Assembly (NCBI RefSeq): GCF_005239225.2
Contig: NC_133286.1
Coordinates: forward strand, 18,552,572-18,616,571
Length of the DNA: 64,000 bases
Direction of reading: 5' to 3'
Source: Populus alba
Taxonomy: Eukaryota; Streptophyta; Magnoliopsida; Malpighiales; Salicaceae
The translations under genes and the position numbers were made by a program. Of the stretch, positions 1-10,259 are shown in pieces (position 1 is the first letter of the stretch; every line of letters begins with the position of its first letter). The notes under the pieces were generated by a model, which made no database searches, had not been told where the DNA came from, and worked only from the letters and a program-made list of their open reading frames with translations.

Positions 1-1308
1 CTCCTTGGGATACATCACTTTCTGGTGTATTATTTGAGAAATGAATGTCACCCATCATTCCAACTTCAAATTTTATTTATTTATTTGAGGTGAAGTTTGG
101 TGTACATAAAAATATGGTTTATTTTCAAAATGTTGACTGGTACTTCTATATGTTGGAGTGGGTGTTTCGAGTTTCCCTATTCATTCTCTGCACAATTCGA
201 GATGAGGTTTAACATGGCGCATGAAGGGAACATCTCTTAGTGGCCTCAGTGTTCTCCTTGTCCTCGGCCAATTCATTTACAAAGTAACAATTTTCATATA
301 ATATATATATATATATATATATAAACTATGGCTGTTGGTAAAAATTAATGACTGTGGCGCCACAGCTTCTTGCGTGATATTTGAGTTCTGCAAGCTACAT
401 GTGATTGCCGAGATAATCCTATTTTTGGCTTGATTAGTTGCCTATATAAATCATGTACGTATTTACAGGATTTGTCGCATGCCTCCTCCCTTTACCAGCT
501 ATGTGATCCAACAGTGGGGAGCTTTTTCTGGGCCTTTTTTTCCCCCTCAACTCCCAAAGTCCTGAATGAGCAAATCAATTTTGCTAGAGCTCGTTGACTG
601 CTCCCTAGAGAGAAAACGAGTGTGTAGGAGTACGTGAGTATAATTTGAGCGTGCGTAAATAAAAGTGATTGCTACTTAAGGTCTTGTTTGTTCCTGCAAT
701 GGAAATAATTGTTTAGCTGTGTTTATTATTTTTATTTAGCCGTTAAAGCATGTACTTATTGTAAAAAGAGTGGTGGTTGATTTTAAAAGTTCAGATCATA
801 GTTGTGACTCCACCTGGAGATTGAGTTGGAAAAGGAATAATCTTAGGGATAACTAAAAAAAACTTTTAAGATTTGACCGTGATTTAATTTAAAAAATTAT
901 ACCTTGTATCTTTAGTCAAAAAATAATTTTATAAAATCACCCAGATAAAGGATTACCCTCTAAGTTTGACTGATTTATCAAAATTACAGGTAATTCCTGT
1001 GAATTCACAAACGAGTTTATTTGAATCCCAAGAATCTAATACATTAGTGTTTGATTTTTGAAGTGAAGTTTTAAGGTTTAGTGGTGTTTGAAGTTCATCG
1101 GATTTGATCCTAGAGAAGTGAAGTCCATAGCAGGAAAAAGGACAACAAGGTTTGCTTCTCTCTTTTTCGACAATATAGTTTATATGTTGCAATTACATTT
1201 CTAGATTAAGGTAAGATTTCTTGGAAACATACGGCCTAGTGCTAAAAGTGTGAAGGGGATGTCGGGCATGATTTGTATATTTAATGAAAATCTCCCACGC
1301 AAATTAAC
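1..1308. other. Intergenic DNA, no gene recognised
   Basis: I see no coding region with family resemblance here. The stretch holds an (AT)n run around 302-323, a perfect 14-bp palindrome CTGTGGCGCCACAG at 352-365, and ordinary AT-rich sequence. It could include the 3' flank of a gene to the left, but nothing proves it. Confidence 0.5.
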
Positions 1309-1382
1309 CTAGCAGCTGGCTTCCTGGAAGTTGTGTGTTTTATCTGTGCACTCGGGATATCTGATGAAAACTTCTGTGCTGT

Positions 1383-1622
1383 GATCTAAAAGAGGCATGG
1401 TGCGAGGACAGGTGTCGTGTTTTCCAATTTGTTTGAGAAAGGAAATAACCTGATATTTATGCATATACTGCCATGATGGATGGGTTTTGCAAGGTAGGCA
1501 GATCAAATTAGGTGATGGAGTTGTTGAACGCAGCTTTAGAGATGAGGTTGACACCAAATGCGGTTACTTGTAATATTTTGTTTGATGGGTTTGCTAGGAA
1601 GGGAGGCCAATTAAAGGGTCTG
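1383..1622 (+). pseudogene. Broken pentatricopeptide-repeat (PPR) gene fragment
   Basis: From 1473 the plus strand reads MMDGFCKVGRSN, a stop, then VMELLNAALEMRLTPNAV and on through TCNILFDGFARKGG. This has the cadence of plant PPR repeats (DGFCKxGR, LxEMxLxPNxVT, N-I-L-x-DGF), proteins that bind organelle RNA. Just upstream, in another frame, VVFSNLFEKGN also looks PPR-like. The in-frame stop after the first repeat, the frame change and the lack of any start or targeting peptide mark it as a relic of roughly two repeats, not a working gene. The call rests on motif resemblance only. A short chance match is possible but unlikely for two successive repeats. Confidence 0.45.
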
Positions 1623-1649
1623 GTGTGTTGAAGTTGATGAAATGGTCAG

Positions 1650-3180
1650 ATTCCATCTGTTTGAGAACTAGATCTCCAAGGTATTATGGTTTGTATAAAG
1701 CTACGAGTTACATTTATCTTGGGAAAAGCTGGGTATAAATTGTCTTAGGAAGTTCAACTAGAAACTCAATTCTTGAGTTTTCCTAATTAACTTAGTAGAT
1801 CAGGTTTAATAATATAATTTAGATTAAAATATTAAAATTATAAAAATTAAAGATTAAAGTAAGAGAAAAAGAGAGCTATTAACATGTATTGAATTCAATT
1901 ATGTTATATATCGCAATAATAATTAACATAAAAACTAAATCGCATAGAAGATATTTGTAAAAAATATATTGTGGATCCTTTCACATGGCACTATGAGCAG
2001 ACTGTTCACAGTGCTATTTTTTCCATCCCTTTTTTTTTCATTTCTTTTTTATTTGACCCTTATTAGACTAAATTATATGTCAATTTGTTAGGAAAGGATA
2101 GAGTTGAAAGATGAGACACCAAAATAAAAAGATACGAGGGGAATAGGAGCCTTTAAAAGGCTAGGCAATTTTTTTATTATTATAGTCCCTATACTTCACA
2201 AATTATAAATAATAGGTCACTTTAGTTTCCAAAATTAAAGGGAATAATTAATTTTGGTTTAAAACTTTATTTTTCTTATTTTTTTACCTTGAAAGAGGTA
2301 AGAAAAAGTTGTTTCAAGTTGATTTCATGTTTTGAGAAGGTTTTTTTGGTGTTTTTAAAGCTATAAATAGATTTATCATGTTTCTTATAATCCCTATAAT
2401 GTTTTGGTCAAAAAAACCATTAGTCCAGTTCTTTTGACCACCACAATGGCTGGAAGCTAGGCAATACAAACGACGTATCGTTTGATTTTTTAAAAAAAAA
2501 AATAATTAAGAAAGATGATATATTGTCCGCTTTAGATACGAAAACAAAAAAATAGCTCGATCGTGCGGGCCCTAATAAAACGGGTCAGGTCCAACAATGC
2601 CTGACCTTTCATTTTTAAAAAATTAATTCTTTTTTATATGTTTTTTTTAAATTATTTTTTTATTTATATCTAGATTAATAATCTTTCTCTCTTTTAATTA
2701 TGCAATAAATATATTATACAAAATATTAAATAAAAAAAAATACCATTAATACGTGGTGGTTAATTTGGCTTTCAAACATTTCTTTTCTTAACAATCATTA
2801 TCTAACAAAACTATGATGATTTTGTTATCTGCCGAGCATCCTATAACTCTCACTCTCACTCACACACAACACCTTAATTTTCTATCATGAAAAAGACAAT
2901 CTATCAGTTCGGGTTTTATAGCCGGGCTCATAGATATACAATATCCACATGGCAGCTCAGGTCAATTGGCCCAAACATCATACATGTCTGGGCTCTGCCA
3001 CTGTAATTATGAGACATTAGTAGTCCATTTATCCATGGGCTGTAGATAGAAGCACTTTACAGTGGCATAGAACTTGTTGGCAAACCATGGGCTTCAGGCC
3101 CATTGGACATGCTCAAACATAAACTTGCATGCTCTGGGAGAGAATGAAATAGGAACAGTGGATGATGCCAGCTTCTAGGC
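1650..3180. other. Intergenic repeat-like and promoter-side DNA
   Basis: AT-rich sequence without a recognisable gene. From about 2890 it becomes less AT-rich, with several GGGC/GCCC words (for example near 2930, 2970, 3040 and 3095), as often seen in plant promoters. This part may belong to the upstream region of the LITAF gene at 3774. Confidence 0.4.
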
Positions 3181-3186
3181 TTCAAG

Positions 3187-3192
3187 CACGTG
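3187..3192. promoter_or_regulatory. G-box CACGTG upstream of the LITAF gene
   Basis: A perfect CACGTG core lies about 580 bp before the start codon at 3774. Such cores are bound by plant bHLH and bZIP factors. Just downstream, TCTAGAAGC occurs twice (around 3236 and 3256), each followed by an ATGG word, forming a short imperfect direct repeat with heat-shock-element-like AGAA words. That these sites regulate the gene is an inference. Confidence 0.3.
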
Positions 3193-3773
3193 TGAAAAGT
3201 TGGAAGTGATCAACGACTCATTTGTAAATTGTTCATCTAGAAGCCATGGACACGTCTAGAAGCACATGGATTTTAAGAAATTCCTACCTTCCCGGTCGCC
3301 CAATTATTCAACCAAACTCCTGTAAGGAGGGTTCTAGATATTTTTTACTAGATATAAAATCTGATGGGATTTTGTAGAATTCGAGTTTTTAATAATTGAT
3401 TTCTCATTTAATACATTATTTAAATATCTTTTTATTATTTTTAAAATTTATTTTTAACATCAATTTAAAAACCTAAATAATAATAATAATAATTTTAAGC
3501 AAAAATTCTTCATGTTTAGCAACGGTCCAACTTGTCAATCCAACTAGTTTTATTCAAGGTGTTCCCGGTTTAAGAAGTTAAAACGGAACGTTCCTGACAA
3601 GCGACGAGTCCATCGACTACTTTTATTAAAATAAATTAAATAATAGTCAATGAGGAGTGGCGTTCCAGCATTGCTATCAAGGGCTCTACATAGAAACCCC
3701 AAACATCCTCTTGTTCATTGAAAAAAAACATCTATCTTGATCCATCTCTAATAGGAACAGGAATCCATTGAGA

Positions 3774-5053
3774 ATGGGGCAACAAGACCAGCCTGTCGTC
3801 GGAGTTCCTTACTACGCCGGCCAGAACCCTTACCAAGCCGGAGCTATTCCGCCAAACGCAATCGTCGGCGATCCGAAGGGAATCCCGATTCAACAGACTA
3901 TGTATCGCGACACCCCTGCTCCTTTTAACTGCGTTTACTGTGGTAATTCAGGCGTTACCTTCGTTAGGTAACCACTTAATCCTCTCTCTGCCACTTTTAG
4001 GTTTTTTATCTTATTATATGCCAATATCTTAAACTTTCAGTGGTTATTTATGCAAAATTGAGTTGCTGTTCCTGCTAAATGCAAAATCACAACTACTAGG
4101 AATATTTTACAATTAATTGCGAATTCTTCGAAGTTTTATTCCTATATGTTGGCTTTCCTGTCTTTCTTTTAGAGGAAACGATTTCCAAAAAATAATCAAT
4201 TTGTCTGCTAACTTAGTAATGAAGAATAGGATTTTTGATGATGAAGACGATTTTTCTCCATTCGAATTCAGTGAATGCTGTTGTGTGTAACCCAGATTAG
4301 TGAAACTATCACTCATAGCCGTTGTTATTGAACCAGCAATGTTGTTGGGAATTATGTTTGTTGGCATTTGTCTCTTCCTTTGAATTCTGAATTTCTGCTT
4401 TGGAATAAAGGGATTGAGAACTGACGGAGCAACTCTGCAGTGTTTTATTGTCTATACAAACATAAAAAATGGTACTAACACAAATTTGCATTTTTTTAAT
4501 GAAATGGTACTTCCATAACACCATTACATACTTAATAAGATTTGCTTGTATAGATTTTTCTCTTTTCCTTTGTTGTTGAAGAGTAGACTGTCGAAACAGA
4601 AAAGGAACAAACAATTATCTCACTGTTGCAATAGTTTTCCAAGTTCTGGCACTCTATGTTCTCTTCGTTTCTTGTCCTTGTCTTGTCATTTCTTTCATGG
4701 ATTGATCCTCCCTCTCCTGAATACAGATCAAAGCCTAGTTTGGCAGCTGTTGTTGGTTGCATGATGCCTTTGATGCTTGGTTTTTGCTTTCTTTGCCCTT
4801 CTATGGACTGCCTCTGGCACAAGTATCACTACTGTCCAAGCTGCAAAGAAAAGGTGAGACATTTCATACATTTCACCCTGTTATTTCCCGGTTTTCTTTA
4901 ACTTCTCTAGTGTTGTATTAAGATCAGAATGCTAGCATGGTAACGGTTGTATGCTCTGTTTTGCTGTAGGTTGCGGACTTTGAGAAATCAGATCCTTGTG
5001 CAGTGATGGATCCTCCTCACTGGACACAGGAGAGCTTCGCATTGCCTGCATAA
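3774..5053 (+). CDS. LITAF-domain membrane-associated protein (GILP-like), three exons
   Basis: CDS exons are 3774-3967, 4727-4853 and 4970-5053, with GT-AG introns, giving 134 residues. The family (animal LITAF/SIMPLE; plant GILP, At5g13190) is a zinc-binding, membrane-anchored monotopic protein; Arabidopsis GILP binds LSD1 at the plasma membrane and limits cell death. The N-terminus is Pro/Gln/Tyr-rich (PYYAGQNPYQAGAIPPN). The LITAF domain spans about residues 45-113: a first knuckle C53-x2-C56, a Cys-rich hydrophobic segment at 71-93 that would insert into the membrane, and a second knuckle in HYCPSC (C101, C104). The tail SDPCAVMDPPHWTQESFALPA matches my memory of the plant family. I chose ATG 3774; the upstream TTG codons are not starts. 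Phases fit: exon 1 ends in AG, completed by A of exon 2. All metal ligands are present, so it looks intact. Confidence 0.9.
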
Positions 5054-7100
5054 TATGTTTGTTTGTTATCTCTATCTTGCATTCTTCCAGGCTGAATTCT
5101 ATGTTCAACATGTGTATTGCTATATATTTTGTGTTATAGACTGTTCGATACTTCATGCATGTAGATGTAAAAAGGTACTGTCGTTGCATATGTGCTTCAA
5201 AGAGAGGGGAACTAGCAGTGCTTTCCATACAGTACAGCTCTGATTTTTAGTGTTTGCTCTTGTAAAAAGCTATTTTTTAAGCTTGTGTCCTATTTTACTT
5301 TGGCACAAAATATGTGCTGAGCCTGCTGAAAAATCTTCATATGAAAATGATTTTTTCTTGACAAATAAAACAACCGATTGGGGTATTGCCCTTCCAAAAT
5401 AGAAGGCATTAAGCTAGCTATTGGGAGCAATATTGTAATTTCACATGGATCAAATAATCATTAGCATATTGATTGGGCACAATGTGGTCTTTTCACATTT
5501 TCACATTATCTTAACACAATATAATGACTAAAATACTCTTAAATCAAAATAATTTTAATTTAGGTTTAGGGGCACATTTGTCTTTTTTGAATGCATAATG
5601 AATTAACCTATTTACCCTTGGAGTCATAATTTTTTAAACTTGAACCAAGGGTTGTTTTGCCTTTTTATTATTTTATTTGTAATAGCTGTAATAAACTTAA
5701 AAAATATTTTTTAAATAAATGATTGATGCGTGCGTAGCATATGTTGATATGTCAAACCACCACTCTGCATGCTTATATCGGTGTATGCAGCGGCGTGTGG
5801 TGGTGGAGTTTGTCCATCTGCGGTGGCGTTAAAATCCTTACATCATCTATTGCCTAATGAGGTGGCGCATGCAATGTTTGGTGTGGTGATTTGGATGCGG
5901 CCACCTTTTCTTTCTTTTTTCTTTTTATTCTCCTTGAAAACAAGTTGCCTAATAAAAAAAATCTATATTGCGCTCTATCTTGTTTAGGTTTATGATTTAG
6001 CCCCTCTTGTTTTTAATTGTATGATGTCTTTAATTGTATGATTTTCATCTTGATTTTTTTTTTATTAACTTCAAGTTTGTTTTCTATTTCATCCTTCATT
6101 GAAATTTTTTTTTTGCTTATTTTTTTATTTCAAATTTGATTTTATCTCTTTTGATTTATATTTCTTTTTCTTTCTATTCCTTTTGTAAAATGTATGATTT
6201 TTTTTAATTTCACCTTAAAATCAAACAATGCTAATTTTTCATTATATTTTGTTTTTATTCAATATTTGATCTTGTTTTGGATTGATTCTTTTTTAATTTC
6301 ATTATTTAGCTTTGGATTGGTTAGAAATTGAGGGTTATGGATTTGAAAGGGTAACATGTGTGATATAATTTTTTTATATATATATATATTTTTTCAATTT
6401 TATCCTTTGATATTTTACCTTAATTTTTTTTTTTTGTTTCTCTAAAAATTATCAATCTTATAAACATATTGCTGATTTCATAGGTGTACTCAAGTCGACC
6501 TGTATAGTTTTCTACCCTTTTGTTTTGACTTTCTTCCTATAATGCTTTATTAAATTGAAATGTATTTTCATTGTTTTCTTTTAATGATTTTTTTTTTAAT
6601 CTTGATCATTTTTTTTTAGTTTGATCTATATGATGTTATTATTTTTTTATCATCTTATTAGATAAGATAAACTTATTTGATATAGCTGGATTTATGACTA
6701 GAATCATGATTTTTTTTTTATTACATTTTTTAAAGCAAGCTTGTGGTCTCTTAACTTTCTTTCTAAATGCTGAAATTTTCCCCCCCGGTCCACGTCGTAT
6801 TATAGGCCACGGGACTAGTGTTACCTAAACAACCTCTTTCAGGCAAGACTTCCCCGCTTTTGGAGAATCCAAACCAAAAGTAGACCTGTGTTTGTGAAGA
6901 CAGAGAAGAGAGTTCCTTGCTTCTCGTGGTTGGTTTTCTTACGTGTGTTTTAAGAGCTTTTTTTTTTTCTGTTTAATAGTGAAAAAAAATCACAGTTAAA
7001 GCTTTTTTTAGCTTCTATTGGAAAATAACTAATAACAAACAGTTTCTTGATTTTCTATCAAAGTAGAGTGTTGGAAGTTCTTATTTTTTTGTATTTGCTT
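5054..7100. other. 3' flank of the LITAF gene, then degenerate repeat DNA
   Basis: 5054 to about 5300 is probably 3' UTR. From about 5350 the sequence is low-complexity and T-rich, with a TTTTCACATT block near 5490 and a GTGGTGG/TGGCG block near 5800. It resembles the repeat family at 17.7 and 29 kb. No gene is recognised. Confidence 0.45.
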
Positions 7101-7730
7101 GCACTGCCAGAAATTTAGCAAATATAAATGTAATTGCTGGCGGAATTTTTCTATCAGTAGATAATGATGAATTTTACAAACAGACTTTTCCATTACTACA
7201 TCTGTTGTTAAATACCGACAAAAGCATTCTGTCAAAACTGAAGGAATTGCAATGAGAAAAGAAAAATTAAAAAAAAAAGAAAAATATAATTGACATGTAA
7301 ATTTTGCCAACAAAATTAATTTGGTGATAAAGTTTTTCCATAAATATAACGACAGAAACAATCATTTAGTATATACCAATAGAATTACAGGCGATATTGA
7401 CGTAACACTTTTTATCAATAAAATGACCGATGAAATGTCAGATGGAGCAATTTATTAGTGGATCCATTAGTAATATTTTATTTATGACAGGGTGATTGAT
7501 CCTCCCCTCTCCCTCTTTTATTTCTCCTTCTTTATTATGCATTTTTTTCTGTAACAAACAGTTACCCTCCATAAATCTCAATACAATTCAACCTCCCATG
7601 ATAAATTTAGCCGCCAAAACACTTGATTTGTCAGCTTTCGTGTTCTAATTTATATTTTATTAAGGATTCTCCACCTTAAGAAAATATACCCTTTTTTTAT
7701 TTGAACACAATTTTTAAATGTTAACTTTGT

Positions 7731-7758
<28 letters not shown>
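7731..7758. repeat. (TG)14 microsatellite
   Basis: Uninterrupted TG dinucleotide run inside the CACTA relic. Confidence 0.95.
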
Positions 7759-7761
<3 letters not shown>

Positions 7762-7961
7762 TGGTGTTCAGTATTTAATAGTTTTATCTCAAACAATTTT
7801 ATTATATGGATTTATAATTTGCTCATGTTATGGTTTGTTTTAGATTTTTTTAAATTGTATTTGTTTGTAAATTGATGAAACTTATGTCAAATTCTTGACT
7901 CCGGTGTTTTGTGATGAAATAAATAATGACTTATTTAACGGGTTCATTTTCATATTTTAAT

Positions 7962-8355
7962 GGAGTTCATAGTTTTATTAATTACATATTATCTAATTTG
8001 AGAAATATTAGTGGAGGCGGTATTAGATGCTCATGCAATTGGTGTAAGAATAAAAAATTTATCGATTCAGATATTGTAACGATGCATCTTCTATAAAAAG
8101 AATTCATAAAAAAAAATACTTGTGTTTGTATGCACACAAAGAAACATATATTCCTTACGATACCTTGGTAGAGATGATGGCTGGGTTAACTTCTAATGTT
8201 AGCAACATGCATAGAGTTGTAGATGACACTAATGATCCTTATAGGAATATGATTATGGATGCGATCGGAATGAACCAAGGTTGCAAAAAAATAGTTTACA
8301 TCATCGATGAAAATTTCATTGTTTCAATGGAGCCGGGTTTTCAATATCCTAAATA
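7962..8355 (+). pseudogene. Transposase-associated domain fragment of a CACTA transposase
   Basis: Read from 7962 the frame gives GVHSFINYILSNLRNISGGG, then IRCSCNWCKNKKFIDSD, then IVTMHLL, a stop codon and KEF. After a frameshift near 8110-8120 it continues YLCLYAHKETYIPYDTLVEM, then SNVSNMHRVVDDTNDPYRNM and IMDAIGMNQG. Family members read similarly, with the zinc-knuckle-like CxCxxC and the conserved VVDD/NPYRxMVMDAMxMNQG segment. The stop and the frame change show it is inactive. The DDE catalytic part is absent. Confidence 0.6.
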
Positions 8356-8399
8356 GAAAGCACAGGTCGATGCATGATTTTCAAGGTTTAAGATTTGTA

Positions 8400-8628
8400 T
8401 TAATTTAAATATTTTTTTTATAATGTTAATTTGATTAGTTTACTGACATTACTAAATTTTTAATGCAATGAAAAATTTGAATGGGGGAGAGCCAATGATA
8501 ATATTGCGATGAGAGTTTGGGAGAATCATGCTACAAATCAAAATCAAGATTATTTTCTTATTCCAAATATTAAAATTTTATTTTTCATTTACTAACAAAT
8601 AATTTATTGGTAACATATAGGGTTTGTA

Positions 8629-8660
<32 letters not shown>

Positions 8661-9775
8661 TCATAATTTAGTAATTAGATAGTTTTCATATAATATGTAT
8701 TAACTTTATTTTATTTTATTTTGGAAAAAGAAATAAAGAATACCTTGATAGATTAATTTTTTATTAATTAATATGTAAGTTAATAATTTATTAAGTACTT
8801 ATCAATTAAATAATATCTCAATTAATTAAATAAATTCTTATGGTTTTAAAGATATTAATTTATAGAATTGTCTCACTTTCCATACTCTTCAAAGAATCAT
8901 ATACACAAATCTTCAATGCCAGGCTCTTTAACAGCTACACTTTGAGCTTTTTCAGAAGAAAAATATGAATAGCAGCCTTTTTTTTATTGGAATTATATTT
9001 TCGGATTTTATTTGTTTTTTTATAACAATTTATTTTGAGGTAAATTTAAATTAGGTAGATATGTTTTTCATATGAGAATAAGATATAAAAATAACAAAAC
9101 AAAACAAGAAATACTATAAGTTTCTTTATCGTTACTTTAGTTTTGCTTTATCGTTACTCTAAATTTAGTAAGATGTAAGGGAAAAAAATCGATATAATTA
9201 TAATTTTATTATTAAATATTGAAAGATATTATAACAATCGAAAAGCAATACAAGCATCTCTTCAAAAAAAAAAAGAAGATACAAGTATTTAGCAAGTATT
9301 GCTGACAGCAGGGAATGCTAACATGAGTAGCAGCTATTTAAATTATTTTTTATTTAAATCATATCTATATAATTTAGAACTCCTTCTTAGCCTATCTGAG
9401 ATCTCTTGCCCTACTATAAGATAAGCATTAAATATAAAAAATATAAAACAGTTGATGCTCATGTTCCGTGCTGTGAGGACATTGCATTGTAGATATGCAT
9501 CATGTTGCTGTTATAGATATGCATCATTTCAGATTATTCGGCGAACTTACAAATAAATAGTATTGTTTAACCCTTTTACAATTACCATACGTGCAAGAAG
9601 CGATTGCATGTGGTATACATACAAAATACAGATACCTTAGCAGACGACATTAACGAAGCCCTCGATGCGTGGTGGAAGAACCTGTGTATATTGCTGTCAT
9701 GTAAAGTAGCCGCCGTAAAAGAATACAGAGGAGCTATGGCTCTACTTTTAAAAGGAAACAAATCAAATAAATTGT
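8400..9775. other. Intergenic AT-rich DNA with a (TAA)n microsatellite
   Basis: Contains a (TAA)10 run at 8631-8661. Otherwise it is low-complexity AT-rich sequence. I see no gene. The right part, from about 9580, would be the downstream portion of the MIR169 primary transcript if that transcript is long. Confidence 0.5.
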
Positions 9776-9879
9776 AGAGCACACGAAGAGCATATACCTC
9801 TTAGAAGCTAGCTGGATATATCGTCTCTTCCAAAGCGACTTCTGATCAAAAACTTGCCCAGCAGAGCACACGAAGAGCA
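9776..9879. repeat. 17-bp direct repeat beside the MIR169 foldback
   Basis: AGAGCACACGAAGAGCA occurs at 9776-9792 and again, identical, at 9863-9879, the second copy abutting the distal end of the MIR169 3' arm. It may be a trace of a local duplication. No function is implied. Confidence 0.8.
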
Positions 9880-10131
9880 GATCCAACATGAAAGATAAGA
9901 GCCCGTCTCGTTAGCCAAGGACACTTGCTGTGAACCTCATGAGGATTCTAGCTATAAACCGCCTTCTTCTCGCTGCTTCCATGGATTGACCTTGTAGCGC
10001 GCTGCAAGCTGAGATCATTCTCTCCTTTTCTCTTGAGCACTGCATAAATGCTCGTGTTCTTGAATCCGAGGGAGGCTACAGGCAAGTCATCCTTGGCTAC
10101 CACACAAGACTCTTTATCTTCATGTTGGATC
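9880..10131 (-). ncRNA. MIR169 microRNA precursor foldback
   Basis: The minus strand at 10099-10079 carries the 21-nt miR169 sequence with the 18-nt core AGCCAAGGATGACTTGCC; first base T, last bases TG, i.e. the miR169h-type variant. It lies on the 5' arm of an imperfect inverted repeat: 5' arm 10131-10062, loop 10061-9949 (113 nt), 3' arm 9948-9880. The arms share GATCCAACATGAA, AGCCAAGGA, ACTTGC and GGATTC in register. The segment facing the miRNA, around 9930-9912, reads CAGCAAGTGTCCTTGGCTA in transcript sense, a good miR169*. miR169 guides cleavage of mRNAs for NF-YA subunits of the CCAAT-binding NF-Y complex, in drought, nutrient and flowering responses. The strand is set by the mature sequence; the opposite strand would carry only its complement. 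A TATA box and a short ORF precede it. Confidence 0.9.
10079..10099 (-). ncRNA. Mature miR169 (5' arm)
   Basis: A 21-nt segment with 5' uridine and the core AGCCAAGGATGACTTGCC, identical as far as I can recall to the miR169h-n variant of Arabidopsis and to members in poplar. The predicted targets are NF-YA transcripts. Confidence 0.88.
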
Positions 10132-10136
10132 CCTCT

Positions 10137-10175
10137 TCAGTACCTTCCTTCGATTAATACAAAAGATGGAGCCAT
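10137..10175 (-). CDS. 12-codon leader ORF of the MIR169 transcript (candidate miPEP)
   Basis: This is the first ATG after the TATA box on the minus strand. It encodes MAPSFVLIEGRY and stops six bases before the foldback arm. Short ORFs in this position of some plant pri-miRNAs encode regulatory peptides (miPEPs) that raise transcription of their own miRNA. Whether this one is translated is unknown. A 12-codon ORF can occur by chance. Confidence 0.3.
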   Translation of the reverse strand: MAPSFVLIEGRY

Positions 10176-10219
10176 CTGTTACGATGCAAAGCTGAGACTT
10201 TAGGCTGCCTCTCGGCCTC

Positions 10220-10227
10220 TATTTATA
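10220..10227 (-). promoter_or_regulatory. TATA box of the MIR169 gene
   Basis: On the minus strand the sequence is TATAAATA, about 90 nt upstream of the foldback and about 45 nt before the leader ORF. This suits transcription from about 10195. CCAAT words flank it: CCAAT on + at 10230-10234 and CCAAT on minus at 10259-10255, the motif recognised by NF-Y. Confidence 0.6.
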
Positions 10228-10259
10228 AGCCAATGATAGGGTGCCATGAGATCAATTGG

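Larger units (their letters stand above)
7102..8355 (+). mobile_element. CACTA (En/Spm)-type transposon relic, left part
   Basis: CACTGCCAGAAATT at 7102 resembles CACTA element ends (CACTACCAGAAAA type). It is followed by dispersed subterminal-like words such as ACCGACAAAA, AACGACAGAA and ACCGATGAAA between 7200 and 7440. From 7962 the plus strand encodes GGGIRCSCNWCKNKKFIDSD followed by IVTMHLL, then a stop and a frameshift, then KETYIPYDTLVEMM and later VVDDTNDPYRNMIMDAIGMN. This matches the transposase-associated domain (C-x-C-x2-C) and the start of plant TNP2-like transposases. Only the N-terminal part is present, it is broken, and I found no right terminus, so the element is dead and truncated. 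A (TG)n run at 7731-7758 sits between the terminus and the coding remnant. Confidence 0.6.

Noticed and set aside
3768..3773. Start of the LITAF gene at TTG 3768
   Set aside because: ATG at 3774 is in frame and fits the family; non-ATG initiation is not needed.
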